Notes under the pieces: model-generated
Told to the model about the DNA's origin: nothing
Databases searched by the model: none
Seen by the model: the letters and a program-made list of their open reading frames with translations, nothing else
Made by a program: the position numbers and the translations under genes
DNA from: an uncultured Candidatus Melainabacteria bacterium
GTDB lineage: Bacteria; Cyanobacteriota; Vampirovibrionia; Gastranaerophilales; Gastranaerophilaceae
Reading direction: 5' to 3'
Assembly: GCA_934726055.1 (NCBI GenBank)
Contig: CAKVCZ010000012.1
Span: 1-64,000 of the forward strand
Length of the DNA stretch: 64,000 bases
In this document: in pieces, positions 1 through 8,535 of the stretch
Numbering within the stretch: position 1 is the first letter of the stretch
Layout of the letters: the number at the start of each line of letters is the position of its first letter

Positions 1-285
1 TCATGCACACCGCTCAGCTGGACTAATGCAGACAAGCTGCGACGGTTACGCTCCTCGCTCACCGAGTGAGCTACGGAGGCATGTTTTGTTTGGTTATTAA
101 ATTTTCATGCACACCGCTCAGCTGGACTAATGCAGACAAGCTGCGACGGTTACGCTCCTCGCTCACCGAGTGAGCTACGGAGGCATGTTTTGTTTGGTTA
201 TTAAATTTTCATGCACACCGCTCAGCTGGACTAATGCAGACAAGCTGCGACGGTTACGCTCCTCGCTCACCGAGTGAGCTACGGA
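1..285. repeat. 104-bp tandem repeat, 2.7 copies
   Basis: Two full units (1-104, 105-208) and a partial third (209-285) are identical as far as I can read. The unit has a GC-rich 77-bp part and an AT-rich 27-bp tail. Each copy contains the short dyad GCTCAC-CGA-GTGAGC. No coding frame is convincing. The array touches the window edge, so its true length is unknown. It is much richer in GC than its surroundings. Confidence 0.9.
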
Positions 286-320
286 ACCTATGTTCATGTT
301 CTTTTTCCAATTAACAATTA

Positions 321-911
321 CTAGCCTTTTACGTAAATATCATCAATTGTTTTTGGTGGTTCGTTTGGAACATAATTCTGTAAATATTGTATCACCTCTT
401 CAGGTGTATTTGCAAGATAAAATAATTTTAGAGTTTCTTTTCTTGCAAATTTTTGTTCTACAACCTGATTAAAAAATTCAAATAACTTATCATAAAAATG
501 ATTTGTATTTAAGAATATGATTGGTTTTGTTGTGTAACCCAAAATCTTTTGGTCTATTATTTCTGAAATTTCTTCTAATGTACCAAAGCCTCCGGGAAGT
601 GTAATTGTTGCATCAGAATAGCTGTCTAATTTTTCTTTTCTATCTCGCATATTCTCTGTTAAGACAAATTCGTCGCAACTTCCGCCTTCATGACTGATTA
701 GTTCATAAATTTTTTTAGGCATGATTCCACAAATTTTAGAACCGTTTTCTTTCGCACTTTTAGATACTGTTCCCATTAAGCCAAAATCTGAGCCGCCATA
801 TACCAAATCAAAATTATTTTGTCCCAAAAGTTCGCCTAATTTTTTTGCCTCTTTATGATAACTTTCGTCTAATCCGTCGCTTGCAGAACAATAAACACAT
901 ACTTTTTTCAT
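321..911 (-). CDS. LOG family protein (nucleoside 5'-monophosphate phosphoribohydrolase-like)
   Basis: This 196-aa protein belongs to the LOG/TIGR00730 family, whose members release a free base from nucleoside 5'-monophosphates (cytokinin-activating in plants and some bacteria). The signature PGGFGTLEE is at residues 106-114, and the upstream arginine/lysine stretch MRDRK (88-92) of the active site is present. I chose the start at 911 because a purine-rich ribosome site (AGGAAAGG) lies just upstream; the longer frame adds 24 residues without one. It is divergent from gdhA. The physiological substrate in bacteria is uncertain; the older label 'lysine decarboxylase' should not be used. Confidence 0.9.
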   Translation of the reverse strand: MKKVCVYCSASDGLDESYHKEAKKLGELLGQNNFDLVYGGSDFGLMGTVSKSAKENGSKICGIMPKKIYELISHEGGSCDEFVLTENMRDRKEKLDSYSDATITLPGGFGTLEEISEIIDQKILGYTTKPIIFLNTNHFYDKLFEFFNQVVEQKFARKETLKLFYLANTPEEVIQYLQNYVPNEPPKTIDDIYVKG

Positions 912-1032
912 TTTCCAACCTTTCCTCTTATTAATAAAATAACACAAAGATATAAAGTTTATATAAATATTTTTAAAAAACAAAAATTTGTATGATATAA
1001 ATAATATTGGAAAAATTTTGTAGGAGGGTATA

Positions 1033-2385
1033 ATGAATAGCTACGTTTTAAGAGTATTAGAAGAAACAAAAAAGAAAAATGCAAACGAACCTGAATATTT
1101 ACAAGCGGTTGAAGAAGTTTTAACTTCAATTGAGCCTGTTGTTGATAAACATAAAGAATTTGAGCAACTTGGAATATTAGAAAGAATGGTTGAACCTGAA
1201 AGGATTATTACATTCCGTGTTTCTTGGGTTGACGATAAAGGACAAGTTCAAGTAAATAGAGCTTTCCGTGTTCAATATAGTTCTTTAATCGGTCCATATA
1301 AAGGCGGACTAAGATTACATCCAACTGTAAATCAAAGTATTATGAAATTTTTAGGATTTGAACAAATCTTTAAAAATGCCCTAACAGGTTTACCAATTGG
1401 TGGTGGTAAAGGCGGTTCAGATTTTGATCCAAAAGGTAAATCTGATAGAGAAATCATGGCATTCTGCCAAGCATTTATGACAGAGTTACAAAGACATATA
1501 GGTCAAGATGTTGACGTTCCGGCTGGCGATATCGGTACTGGTGCAAGAGAAATCGGTTATATGTTTGGTCAATTTAAACGTATAAGAAATGCTTATGAAG
1601 GTGGCGTTTTGACAGGTAAAGGTCTTTCTTACGGTGGTTCTTTAGCAAGAACTGAAGCTACCGGTTTTGGTCTTTCTTACTTTATGAGAGAATTGTTAAA
1701 AGCTAATAATAATCAATCATTCAAAGGTAAAACTGTAACAATTTCAGGTTCAGGAAATGTCGCAATTTATGCTTGCCAAAAAGTTAAAGAAATGGGTGGA
1801 AAAGTTGTTGCAATGAGTGATTCTAACGGTTGTATATATGATGAAAACGGTATTGATTTAGATTTAGTAAAAGAAATTAAAGAAGTAAAACGTGGCAGAA
1901 TTAAAGACTACTTGGAAAAACATCGTGATGCAAAATATATGGAAAGAACATCTGAAGATTCTCCAATTTGGACAATAAAAACCGATATTGCACTTCCTTG
2001 TGCAACTCAAAATGAAGTAACATTAAATTCTGCAAAAAAACTTGTAGAAAACGGTGTTATTGCAGTTGGAGAAGGTGCAAATATGCCTTGTACAAAAGAT
2101 GCAACTGAATACTTCTTGGAAAAAGGTGTATTAGTTGGTCCGGCAAAGGCTGCAAATGCAGGTGGTGTAGCAACTTCTGCAATTGAAATGAGTCAAAACT
2201 CAATGAGATACTACTATTCATTTGATGAAGTAGATAAAAAATTAGATTGTATAATGACAAACATCTTCAAATCTTGTCAAAAAGCTGCTGAAGAATATGG
2301 TTTTGGCAATAATTATGTTGCTGGTGCAAATATTGCTGCATTCTCAAAACTTGCTGAAGCTATGAAAGCTCAAGGTGTTGTTTAA
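1033..2385 (+). CDS. gdhA: NADP-type glutamate dehydrogenase
   Basis: The 450-aa protein matches the hexameric bacterial glutamate dehydrogenases, which interconvert 2-oxoglutarate plus ammonia and glutamate in the cytoplasm. The substrate-binding segment GPYKGGLRLHP (residues 87-97), the catalytic Lys126 in GGGKGG and an Asp166 in PAGDIG are visible. The Rossmann nucleotide-binding motif GSGNVA is at 239-244. Length is typical (about 445-450). A strong ribosome site AGGAGGG lies 5 nt before the ATG, unlike the leaderless genes nearby. A hairpin terminator follows directly. The window also encodes a GS-GOGAT route, so this cell has both ammonia-assimilation systems. NADP preference is inferred from family resemblance. 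Confidence 0.95.
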   Translation: MNSYVLRVLEETKKKNANEPEYLQAVEEVLTSIEPVVDKHKEFEQLGILERMVEPERIITFRVSWVDDKGQVQVNRAFRVQYSSLIGPYKGGLRLHPTVNQSIMKFLGFEQIFKNALTGLPIGGGKGGSDFDPKGKSDREIMAFCQAFMTELQRHIGQDVDVPAGDIGTGAREIGYMFGQFKRIRNAYEGGVLTGKGLSYGGSLARTEATGFGLSYFMRELLKANNNQSFKGKTVTISGSGNVAIYACQKVKEMGGKVVAMSDSNGCIYDENGIDLDLVKEIKEVKRGRIKDYLEKHRDAKYMERTSEDSPIWTIKTDIALPCATQNEVTLNSAKKLVENGVIAVGEGANMPCTKDATEYFLEKGVLVGPAKAANAGGVATSAIEMSQNSMRYYYSFDEVDKKLDCIMTNIFKSCQKAAEEYGFGNNYVAGANIAAFSKLAEAMKAQGVV

Positions 2386-2405
2386 TTAATATAATTTATA
2401 ATTTT

Positions 2406-2440
2406 AAAGAAAGGTGCTTTTAAAAAGTACCTTTCTTTTT
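2406..2440 (+). terminator. Rho-independent terminator of gdhA
   Basis: Arms AAAGAAAGGT and ACCTTTCTTT, extended inward by a G-T pair and a CTTTT/AAAAG stem, close a hairpin of about 15 bp followed by T residues. It lies 20 nt after the gdhA stop. Confidence 0.85.
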
Positions 2441-2464
2441 TATAAAATTTTCAAATTCTGCTTA

Positions 2465-2473
2465 TGCTATAAT
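2465..2473 (+). promoter_or_regulatory. Extended -10 promoter of dnaX, leaderless geometry
   Basis: TGCTATAAT is an extended -10 element. It ends 6 nt before the dnaX ATG and there is no Shine-Dalgarno, so transcription should begin at or next to the start codon. No good -35 is visible, as is common with extended -10 promoters. Confidence 0.65.
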
Positions 2474-2479
2474 AAACTT

Positions 2480-4456
2480 ATGAACGAAAAGTACATTCCA
2501 TTATACAGAAAATATCGTCCGCAAAAGTTAGATGAAATAGTTGGTCAAGAACATGTAAAAAAAGCACTGACAAATGCGATTAATCTTGATAAAATTGCAC
2601 ATGCTTATTTATTTACAGGTCCAAGAGGTACAGGTAAAACTTCAACTGCAAGAATTTTGGCAAAATCTTTAAATTGCGAAAAAGGTCCTACTATAAATCC
2701 TTGTGGAAAGTGTGCAAGTTGTGTAGATATAACAAATTCGACTCCAATTGATGTTATAGAAATTGACGCGGCAAGTAATCGTTCTGTAAATGATGCACAA
2801 AATATTTTAGAAAAAATTCAATATGCACCAGTTAATGGCAAGTATAAAATTTATATAATAGACGAAGTTCACATGCTTACAGTTCAAGCGTTTAATGCCC
2901 TTTTGAAAACATTAGAAGAGCCGCCAAAAAATGTTATATTTATTCTTGCAACAACAGAAGTTCACAAGGTTTTAGATACAATAAAGAGCCGCTGTCAAAG
3001 GTTTGATTTCAAAAGAATTACGACAGAAGATATAATAAATCATCTTAAAAAGATTGCTAAGTTGGAAAATATTAATATAGAAGATGATGCAATTGCGACT
3101 ATTGCTAAAAATGCAGCAGGTGGTATGCGTGATAGCTTGGCGTTACTTGACCAATTAAGTGTTTTGGATACTCAAAAGGCTATTACAACGGAAGATATCA
3201 ATTCTCTTTTAGGTCGTCTTTCTTTTGATACTTTGCATAAATTGTCGCAGTGTATAATAAAATCAGATGCTAATTCTGCGATTGAGGTGCTGGAAGATGT
3301 TTACAATTCCGGTAATGAACCATCACAAATTCTTTTAAACTTGCTGAATTATTTTAAAAATTTGTTGATTGTAAAAAATTGTAAGTCTGAAATTGTAATG
3401 GATTTGACTCAAACAACAGAAAGTCAATTAGAATTAATGCAAGGACAGACAAAAGAGTTAGAAACTCAACAGATAGTTTTTTTGATAGAAAGAACTTCTC
3501 ATTATATAAACGAATTAAAAACAACTACAAATCCGCATATATGGTTAGAAGTTGCGATGATAGATTTGTCAAATCTAACAGAAAATACAAAGTTGATGGA
3601 TTTGCAATCGAGATTGCAAAAATTGGAATCAGGAGAACCTGTTTCCGTATCTGTTTCAGCATATAAAACTCCGCCAATGCCGGTTCAAAAGCCATCTATG
3701 CGACCTGCTGGAGCGGGAGTTAATCCGCCAATAGTTAAGACGGTATCTTCAGATATAATAAATAGTTCAAAACCGTCTAATAATGTGGAATTGCCAACTG
3801 AAAAAGTTGAAATACAAAAAGTTGAAAAGGTTGAAAATGAAGTTAAATATCAAACTTCGCAATCGGAAGATTTTTCACCTGTGCCTATGGGTACAACAAA
3901 TACTGCATCTAATAATATTGCAGAATTGTGGAAAAGTTTACTAAATAATATTTCCAGTGTTCCAACAAAACAATTACTTTTGCAATTGGCAAATCCTGTT
4001 GAAATAACACCTGAAAGTGTTGTTATTACAATGAAAAATGAATCATTTATAAGACAATTAAATGATTCCGGCAAAAAACAAACTTTGATAGAGGCTGTGG
4101 ATAAGCTTTTTGGACAAACAAATTCAAATGTAACAGTAAGACTTCCTCAAGCATCAGATGCACAGGTTAAAGTCCATAGTGCAACGATTGAAGAAAAACC
4201 TGCTAATCCTGTTCAGAAGGAAGTTACTGTACAAAAGCAGGAACTGCAAGAAAATTTACAGGAAAAAGTTTCAAAACCTGAATCTGAAAAATCGGATTCA
4301 GAATCAAAAAATGTAGATGAAGAAGATTCTTCAATGGTTGAATTAAAGCCTGATAATGTTGAAAATACAGCGATTACAGGTAAAAAAGAGGAACAAACCT
4401 TGTCAGACCAAGTGAAGATGGTTAAAGACTTATTTGATGGAAAAATTGTCGAATAA
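2480..4456 (+). CDS. dnaX: DNA polymerase III subunit gamma/tau
   Basis: This 658-aa protein is the clamp-loader ATPase of the replisome. The P-loop GPRGTGKT is at residues 47-54, followed by the four-cysteine zinc module (LNCEKG...CGKCASC) and the SRC motif (KSRCQRF) of the sensor/arginine-finger region. The AAA+ part ends near residue 370. A long Ser/Glu/Lys-rich linker and a conserved C-terminal alpha-helical region follow, fitting a tau-length product. I set the start at 2480 because the upstream 22 codons run through the gdhA terminator. It is apart from ybaB-recR, its usual neighbours, which sit at 40-41 kb. I saw no convincing internal slippery site for gamma production. Confidence 0.95.
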   Translation: MNEKYIPLYRKYRPQKLDEIVGQEHVKKALTNAINLDKIAHAYLFTGPRGTGKTSTARILAKSLNCEKGPTINPCGKCASCVDITNSTPIDVIEIDAASNRSVNDAQNILEKIQYAPVNGKYKIYIIDEVHMLTVQAFNALLKTLEEPPKNVIFILATTEVHKVLDTIKSRCQRFDFKRITTEDIINHLKKIAKLENINIEDDAIATIAKNAAGGMRDSLALLDQLSVLDTQKAITTEDINSLLGRLSFDTLHKLSQCIIKSDANSAIEVLEDVYNSGNEPSQILLNLLNYFKNLLIVKNCKSEIVMDLTQTTESQLELMQGQTKELETQQIVFLIERTSHYINELKTTTNPHIWLEVAMIDLSNLTENTKLMDLQSRLQKLESGEPVSVSVSAYKTPPMPVQKPSMRPAGAGVNPPIVKTVSSDIINSSKPSNNVELPTEKVEIQKVEKVENEVKYQTSQSEDFSPVPMGTTNTASNNIAELWKSLLNNISSVPTKQLLLQLANPVEITPESVVITMKNESFIRQLNDSGKKQTLIEAVDKLFGQTNSNVTVRLPQASDAQVKVHSATIEEKPANPVQKEVTVQKQELQENLQEKVSKPESEKSDSESKNVDEEDSSMVELKPDNVENTAITGKKEEQTLSDQVKMVKDLFDGKIVE

Positions 4457-4698
4457 TGTAGCATTAATTACTCACCCCAAAAATCAAGACAACGATAACA
4501 AGTGTCAGCTTGTTTTACCTTTTGAAAGTTGCTGACACTATGGTTGAACGTTACAATTGACTAGAGAACGAAGTTCGGACTGTGTTTTTATGGAACTTTT
4601 TCTAAAAAAGTTCCCCTGCACGGAGTGCGTTTCTGACAAAGAAAAAATAAAATTTTACAAATGTTTTGCAAATATTTTTAATAAAAAATAAAAAGTGT
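4457..4698. other. Intergenic region with inverted repeats
   Basis: No gene is visible. It holds an inverted repeat, AGTGTCAGC (4501-4509) and GCTGACACT (4531-4539), and a 10-bp hairpin GGAACTTTTT/AAAAAGTTCC (4592-4614). The second may end dnaX transcription, though the T-run is inside the stem. The right part belongs to a dispersed repeat with a second copy near 39,990. Confidence 0.6.
4592..4641. repeat. Dispersed intergenic repeat, copy A
   Basis: The sequence GGAACTTTTT..., CCCTGCAC, GAGTG and GTTTCTGACAAAG recurs in the same order and orientation at 39988-40026. Copy A carries an extra AAAAAAGTTC arm that makes a hairpin; copy B lacks it. The GAGTG core resembles part of the 104-bp tandem repeat at the window start. 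No terminal inverted repeats or coding content are seen. Confidence 0.6.
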
Positions 4699-4727
4699 TT
4701 GCAAAGCATGGTATTTGGGTATATAAT
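4699..4727 (+). promoter_or_regulatory. Sigma70-type promoter of the broken pilin gene
   Basis: TTGCAA (4699-4704), a 17-nt spacer and TATAAT (4722-4727) form a near-consensus promoter. It is followed by a ribosome site AAAGGAG (4746-4752) 9 nt before the ATG at 4762. Expression signals are intact although the gene is broken. Confidence 0.75.
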
Positions 4728-4761
4728 TATTACGTACAAAAACAGAAAGGAGCAAATACTT

Positions 4762-5683
4762 ATGAATAAAGGAATACGGCTTGTGGAGTTGGGTAGAGCT
4801 TAGTAATAACACTGGTTTTAACTTAATAAGCCCCTTTTTTGATAGATATACAAAGAAATTATTAGCATTTACTCTAGCTGAAACTCTAATTGTAATGGGC
4901 ATAATTGGTGTTGTTGCAACCCTAACTATTCCAAATTTAAATAGTTCAACAAAACACAAAGAGAGTGTTACCAGATTAAAGAAAATATATGCTCAATTAA
5001 ATGAAGCACATACACGTGCAATTGCTGTTTATGGTTCATTTGAGAATAGATTTCCGGCTGAAGTTGATTATAGACCAGGTGGTTGGCAATGTTATAGCTG
5101 TGCAGCTGTTTATACAGATAGAATAACAGAATTTTTAAAAGTTCAAAAATATTTTCGAGATCAATCAAGTCCAAGAGGATGTGCTGCAAATTCTAAAATT
5201 AAGAAAGTTGATTTAACTGAATAAAATTCTAATTATTATACACTTGCCTATGCAAATAAATCTCCTCAATTTGTTTTAGCTGATGGAGCTTCCGTAATAT
5301 ATACATTAATTGAATTCCCATATTGTGATCAAAACGGATATAATCTTTCTGATGCAATGAATTATTGTGGATATTTATACGTAGATATAGACGGACCAAA
5401 TAAAGGAAAAAATGCCTACAACTGGGATATATTTCAATTCGCAATAACAAAAGATGGAATAGTTCCTTATATATCTTCAAATAAGCTTTCAAGTTCTATA
5501 AATAATTTAACTTATTGTATGGAAAACTTTTCATCTTCTCATGGTTGTGCCGCATGGGTGTTAGAGAAAGATAATATGGATTATTTAGATGTAAAAGATT
5601 TAGGCTTAAATATGGGATATTCAGGATTTCATTGCAAAAGTGATGGAAGCACTTTAACTTGGGAGCGTGGAAGCTGTAGATAG
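4762..5683 (+). pseudogene. Type IV pilin-like protein, disrupted by frameshift and stop
   Basis: The prepilin motif is clear: a basic stretch (YTKK) then FTLAETLIVMGIIGVVATLT, the methylated-Phe and hydrophobic helix of type IV pilins or pseudopilins, followed by a globular C-terminal domain with paired cysteines. Two lesions interrupt it. From the ATG that has the ribosome site (4762) the frame ends after 13 codons (MNKGIRLVELGRA); the pilin frame is shifted by one base and only opens near 4781. Then an in-frame TAA (5222-5224) splits it into a 147-codon part and a later part with the same frame through 5683. The reading resumes perfectly after the TAA, so a single substitution explains it. 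Promoter, ribosome site and terminator are intact, so decay is recent, or one lesion is an assembly error. Confidence 0.8.
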
Positions 5684-5699
5684 AATGTATGTATTGAAA

Positions 5700-5729
5700 C
5701 TAAAAAGCCCACGGATGTAGGCTTTTTAG
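5700..5729 (+). terminator. Terminator after the pilin gene, possibly bidirectional
   Basis: CTAAAAAGCC and GGCTTTTTAG form a 10-bp stem with a 10-nt loop, with T-rich flanks on both strands. It sits between the pilin gene and the converging mtnA. Confidence 0.8.
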
Positions 5730-5756
5730 TTTGTTTTAAAATAATTAATTATTTTT

Positions 5757-6827
5757 TTACGCAAGTTGTGATTGTTTTTCAAAAGCTTCTTTAATTGATT
5801 TTTCGTAAGGAGCTCTTAAAATACCAACTTCTGTTATAATACCTGCAATTAATTCGTTTGGAGTTACATCAAAACCCGGATTTATTACGTTTACTTTGTC
5901 TGAACAAATAATCTTTCCGTTAATGTGTGTAACTTCTTCGTGAGAACGTTCTTCAATCGGAATTTCTTTCCCTGATTTAATGCTTGTATCGATTGTTGAA
6001 AGAGGAGCAGCGATGTAGAACGGAATATTGTGATATTTTGCTGAAATTGCAACTGTGTAAGTTCCTATTTTATTTGCAGTATCACCGTTTGCAGCAATTC
6101 TATCTGCACCGACACAAACCATATCAATCATACCTTTATTCATAAAATAAGAGTGCATTCCATCTGTGATAAGTGTTACAGGAATTCCATCCATAGCAAG
6201 TTCAAATGTGGTAAGTCTTGCACCTTGTTGACGAGGTCTTGTTTCATCTGCAAAAACTTGAATTGTGTTATCTTTATCAAATGCTGAACGAACAACACCC
6301 AATGCTGTTCCGTATCCGCCTGTTGCTAATGCTCCTGCATTACAATGTGTTAGAATTGTTGCACCTTTTGGAACAACCTCTGCACCGTAATCACCAATTT
6401 TTTTGCATCTTTCAATGTCATCGTTTTCAATTTCAACAGCTTTTTCTGTTAACTTTTCAATGATATCTTCTATATTTGTGTTTGTATTTTTTATAATATT
6501 TCTTTGTTGTTCACAAGCCCACATTAGATTTACTGCAGTTGGTCTTGAAGATGCCATATAATCAGTTTTTTCTAATAATCTTGTTTTAAATTCATCAAGC
6601 GATAAATTTTCTTTTGCAAATTCTTGTGCATACAAAACAACGCCTTGTGCACCGGCAATACCAATAGCAGGAGCTCCTCTTACTATCATTGTTTTAATCG
6701 CATCATACATTTGTTGTCCTGTTTTAATATCAATATATTTGTATTCATATGGAATAATTGTTTGATCCAACATTTTAGATACACCGTTATTCCATTGTAT
6801 AGGTCTGATTTTTGATTCAAATGTCAT
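5757..6827 (-). CDS. mtnA: S-methyl-5-thioribose-1-phosphate isomerase
   Basis: The 356-aa protein isomerises 5-methylthioribose-1-phosphate to methylthioribulose-1-phosphate in methionine salvage. RGAPAIG (residues 50-56), the catalytic Cys162 (in THCNAGALATGG) and Asp242 (in GADRIAANGD) match characterised MtnA; the length is typical. I chose the start at 6827 because GGAAGGG lies about 10 nt upstream; an alternative start 7 codons earlier overlaps that site. It is the last gene of the ruvC-membrane protein-mtnA operon, 20 nt after its neighbour. No other salvage gene is nearby. Related eIF2B-like proteins exist, but the motifs favour MtnA. Confidence 0.93.
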   Translation of the reverse strand: MTFESKIRPIQWNNGVSKMLDQTIIPYEYKYIDIKTGQQMYDAIKTMIVRGAPAIGIAGAQGVVLYAQEFAKENLSLDEFKTRLLEKTDYMASSRPTAVNLMWACEQQRNIIKNTNTNIEDIIEKLTEKAVEIENDDIERCKKIGDYGAEVVPKGATILTHCNAGALATGGYGTALGVVRSAFDKDNTIQVFADETRPRQQGARLTTFELAMDGIPVTLITDGMHSYFMNKGMIDMVCVGADRIAANGDTANKIGTYTVAISAKYHNIPFYIAAPLSTIDTSIKSGKEIPIEERSHEEVTHINGKIICSDKVNVINPGFDVTPNELIAGIITEVGILRAPYEKSIKEAFEKQSQLA

Positions 6828-6847
6828 TTTTATATATCCCTTCCACA

Positions 6848-7336
6848 CTATCTGATTTCAAAATCTACACTTTCATTGCTTTCTTTTTTTAAACCTGTTA
6901 AAAGTTCATAAACATAAGATGTTGCTAATCCTGCAAATCCGTTCATCAAAGCACTTAACAACGCAATGAAAAATATTAACATAAACATAACAATTACGCT
7001 TCCAAAGCTGTTAAAGAAAAATCTCATAATAAAATGTGCTTTAAAAATTGGCAAAGGAATTAATCCCAAAATAATATCGCAAGGTACATACACAATTGCG
7101 GCAGCAATAAAAGAAACAAAGCCGATAACAGCTCCAAGTATTGCACCTTCTCGCATATCAAAAATTCCAATTAGATTTTCACGTTTCATGTAAACCAAAA
7201 TTCCTGCTGCAAGGCAAATTACTAATATTGATAGTGAAAAAATATTTATATACGGGAAAATTGTTAAAAATCCCAAGGCAGCACCCGCAATTGCACTTAA
7301 TATCGCGATTTGTTTTAATAATAGTTCATTTATCAT
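6848..7336 (-). CDS. Integral membrane protein of unknown function
   Basis: This 162-aa protein has about four hydrophobic helices: residues 8-28, 31-50, 66-86 and 112-138. The charged C-terminal tail is presumably cytoplasmic. The regularly spaced small residues in the helices (GAALG, GAILGAVIG) suggest tight packing. It lies 11 nt after ruvC and 20 nt before mtnA on the same strand, so all three are probably co-transcribed. I do not recognise a family. A glycine-rich small multi-helix protein could be a YIP1- or DUF4199-like membrane protein, but I cannot assign it. Confidence 0.8.
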   Translation of the reverse strand: MINELLLKQIAILSAIAGAALGFLTIFPYINIFSLSILVICLAAGILVYMKRENLIGIFDMREGAILGAVIGFVSFIAAAIVYVPCDIILGLIPLPIFKAHFIMRFFFNSFGSVIVMFMLIFFIALLSALMNGFAGLATSYVYELLTGLKKESNESVDFEIR

Positions 7337-7347
7337 AATTTTATCCT

Positions 7348-7833
7348 CTATACTGTTTGTAATATGTTATTTTTTCTTGTATGACAAATAGCAATTGCTA
7401 TTGAGTCTATTGTATCATCAAGTTTTGGTAATTCATCACACTGTAAGGTGATTTTTACCATTTTTTCAACTTCTTTTTTGTCAGCTCTGCCAAATCCTGT
7501 TAATACTTGTTTGACTTCCATTGGAGTATATTCAAAGACAGGTACTTTAAATTTTTCAAGAGCCATGATTATAACTCCTCTAGCCTCAGCAACAGGAATA
7601 ATTGTTGTTTGATTTCTGAAATAGAAAAGTTTTTCAATAGAAGCTATATCAGGTTTGTATGTGTCTATAATTGTTGAAATATCCTGAAAAATTTCGTACA
7701 AACGGTATGCATCGGTTTCGCCTTTTTGGGTTTGAATTGAACCTGAAGTAACCAATTCAAAGCTATCACCGTTTACCTCCAAAACGGAATAACCAACAAT
7801 TGCCATACCCGGATCTATACCTAATATCTTCAT
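7348..7833 (-). CDS. ruvC: Crossover junction endodeoxyribonuclease RuvC
   Basis: The 161-aa protein resolves Holliday junctions. The start is ILGIDPG with Asp7. The acidic active-site set Asp7, Glu67, Asp140 and Asp143 is present at the expected spacing. The C-terminal part is shorter than in E. coli (173 aa), which is common. The start at 7833 gives the classic MKILGIDPG; the 12 codons upstream cover the promoter. No Shine-Dalgarno is present. A TATAAT box ends 6 nt before the ATG, so the mRNA is predicted to be leaderless. ruvA and ruvB are not in this window. Confidence 0.95.
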   Translation of the reverse strand: MKILGIDPGMAIVGYSVLEVNGDSFELVTSGSIQTQKGETDAYRLYEIFQDISTIIDTYKPDIASIEKLFYFRNQTTIIPVAEARGVIIMALEKFKVPVFEYTPMEVKQVLTGFGRADKKEVEKMVKITLQCDELPKLDDTIDSIAIAICHTRKNNILQTV

Positions 7834-7839
7834 AAATAT

Positions 7840-7869
7840 ATTATAAAACAATTTATATCTAATATGCAA
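7840..7869 (-). promoter_or_regulatory. Promoter of ruvC, leaderless geometry
   Basis: On the minus strand: TTGCAT (7869-7864), an 18-nt spacer, TATAAT (7845-7840), then 6 nt to the ATG. No Shine-Dalgarno fits in between. Confidence 0.75.
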
Positions 7870-8078
7870 TTAATATGTAATTAAAAAAATAAAACTTTAT
7901 ATATGCACCAAAATTTAAAAATATGAGATGTAAATTTTTGTAACACATGACAGTAAAGTATGTTATACACGCATAAAATCTACACTAAAAAGAGTATTTA
8001 TTAATTTTTGTAAAGTGTAAAAACAACACTTATATCTGTGATTCAGCATTTTTTCAAAAAAATATAAGAAACAAAGTG

Positions 8079-8107
8079 TTGACTTTGAAATTTATGTATG
8101 CAATAAT
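8079..8107 (+). promoter_or_regulatory. Promoter of a candidate small RNA
   Basis: TTGACT (8079-8084), a 17-nt spacer and AATAAT (8102-8107). No open frame with a ribosome site follows, but a terminator does, 120 nt on. Confidence 0.6.
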
Positions 8108-8114
8108 AATCTTG

Positions 8115-8255
8115 TGCATTAAATAGTGTAGTCGAAACACTAAATAGCATTACATTTACCTAAAAAAAACATATAAACTCCTAAATAATAAACACTAAAA
8201 AAGAGACCATTAGGATGCAGAAAACACACACTCACTAACCTGAGTGTTTTTTTTT
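8115..8255 (+). ncRNA. Candidate small RNA of about 140 nt
   Basis: Inferred from a promoter at 8079-8107 and a terminator hairpin ending in nine T at 8247-8255, with no convincing coding frame between. Near its 5' end, TAGTGT and ACACTA form a short stem (about 8124-8142). The family is unknown; 6S RNA is possible by size, but I do not see its long closing stem. The surrounding 7870-8470 is otherwise featureless AT-rich sequence. Confidence 0.45.
8228..8255 (+). terminator. Terminator of the candidate small RNA
   Basis: ACACTCA (8228-8234), a 6-nt loop and TGAGTGT (8241-8247), followed by a run of T to 8255. It lies 280 nt before the biotin operon and does not follow any protein gene. Confidence 0.75.
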
Positions 8256-8473
8256 GCCTATGAAAAATTTTTATATTCGCTTATTATATAACAATATTAA
8301 AAATTTCTTTAAAATGCTTTTGTAGATTGAGATATGGCTATTTTTATAATAAGTGTTATGTGGACGATTAATGTTAAGGTGGTTTGAATAACCCATAAAT
8401 TTTTTACATAAACCGTTGTTTTTTATAAAAACTTTGATTTATTTAAATAAAATTAATCATTGGTCTTTATTTG

Positions 8474-8482
8474 TGCTATCAT
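8474..8482 (+). promoter_or_regulatory. Possible extended -10 promoter of the biotin operon
   Basis: TGCTATCAT is an extended -10-like element 53 nt before bioWF. I see no clear BirA-type palindrome around it, so biotin regulation is not evident from sequence. Confidence 0.4.
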
Positions 8483-8535
8483 GGTTTTAAAGATGAATGT
8501 TAAATTTGTCTTTCTACGGAGTATAAATAGTTGTT

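Noticed and set aside
1..285. CRISPR-like array
   Set aside because: The whole 104-bp unit is repeated, with no variable spacers.
2414..2479. Longer DnaX N-terminus
   Set aside because: These 22 codons run through the gdhA terminator and the dnaX promoter.
4370..4400. Programmed frameshift site in dnaX (run of six A)
   Set aside because: It is 25 codons from the end of the gene, so it could not yield gamma; frame does not fit the A-AAA-AAG pattern.
8340..8535. BirA operator or riboswitch upstream of the biotin operon
   Set aside because: Only a weak GGTT-AACC dyad near 8390; no TTGTAAACC-type half-sites with the right spacing, no riboswitch core recognised.
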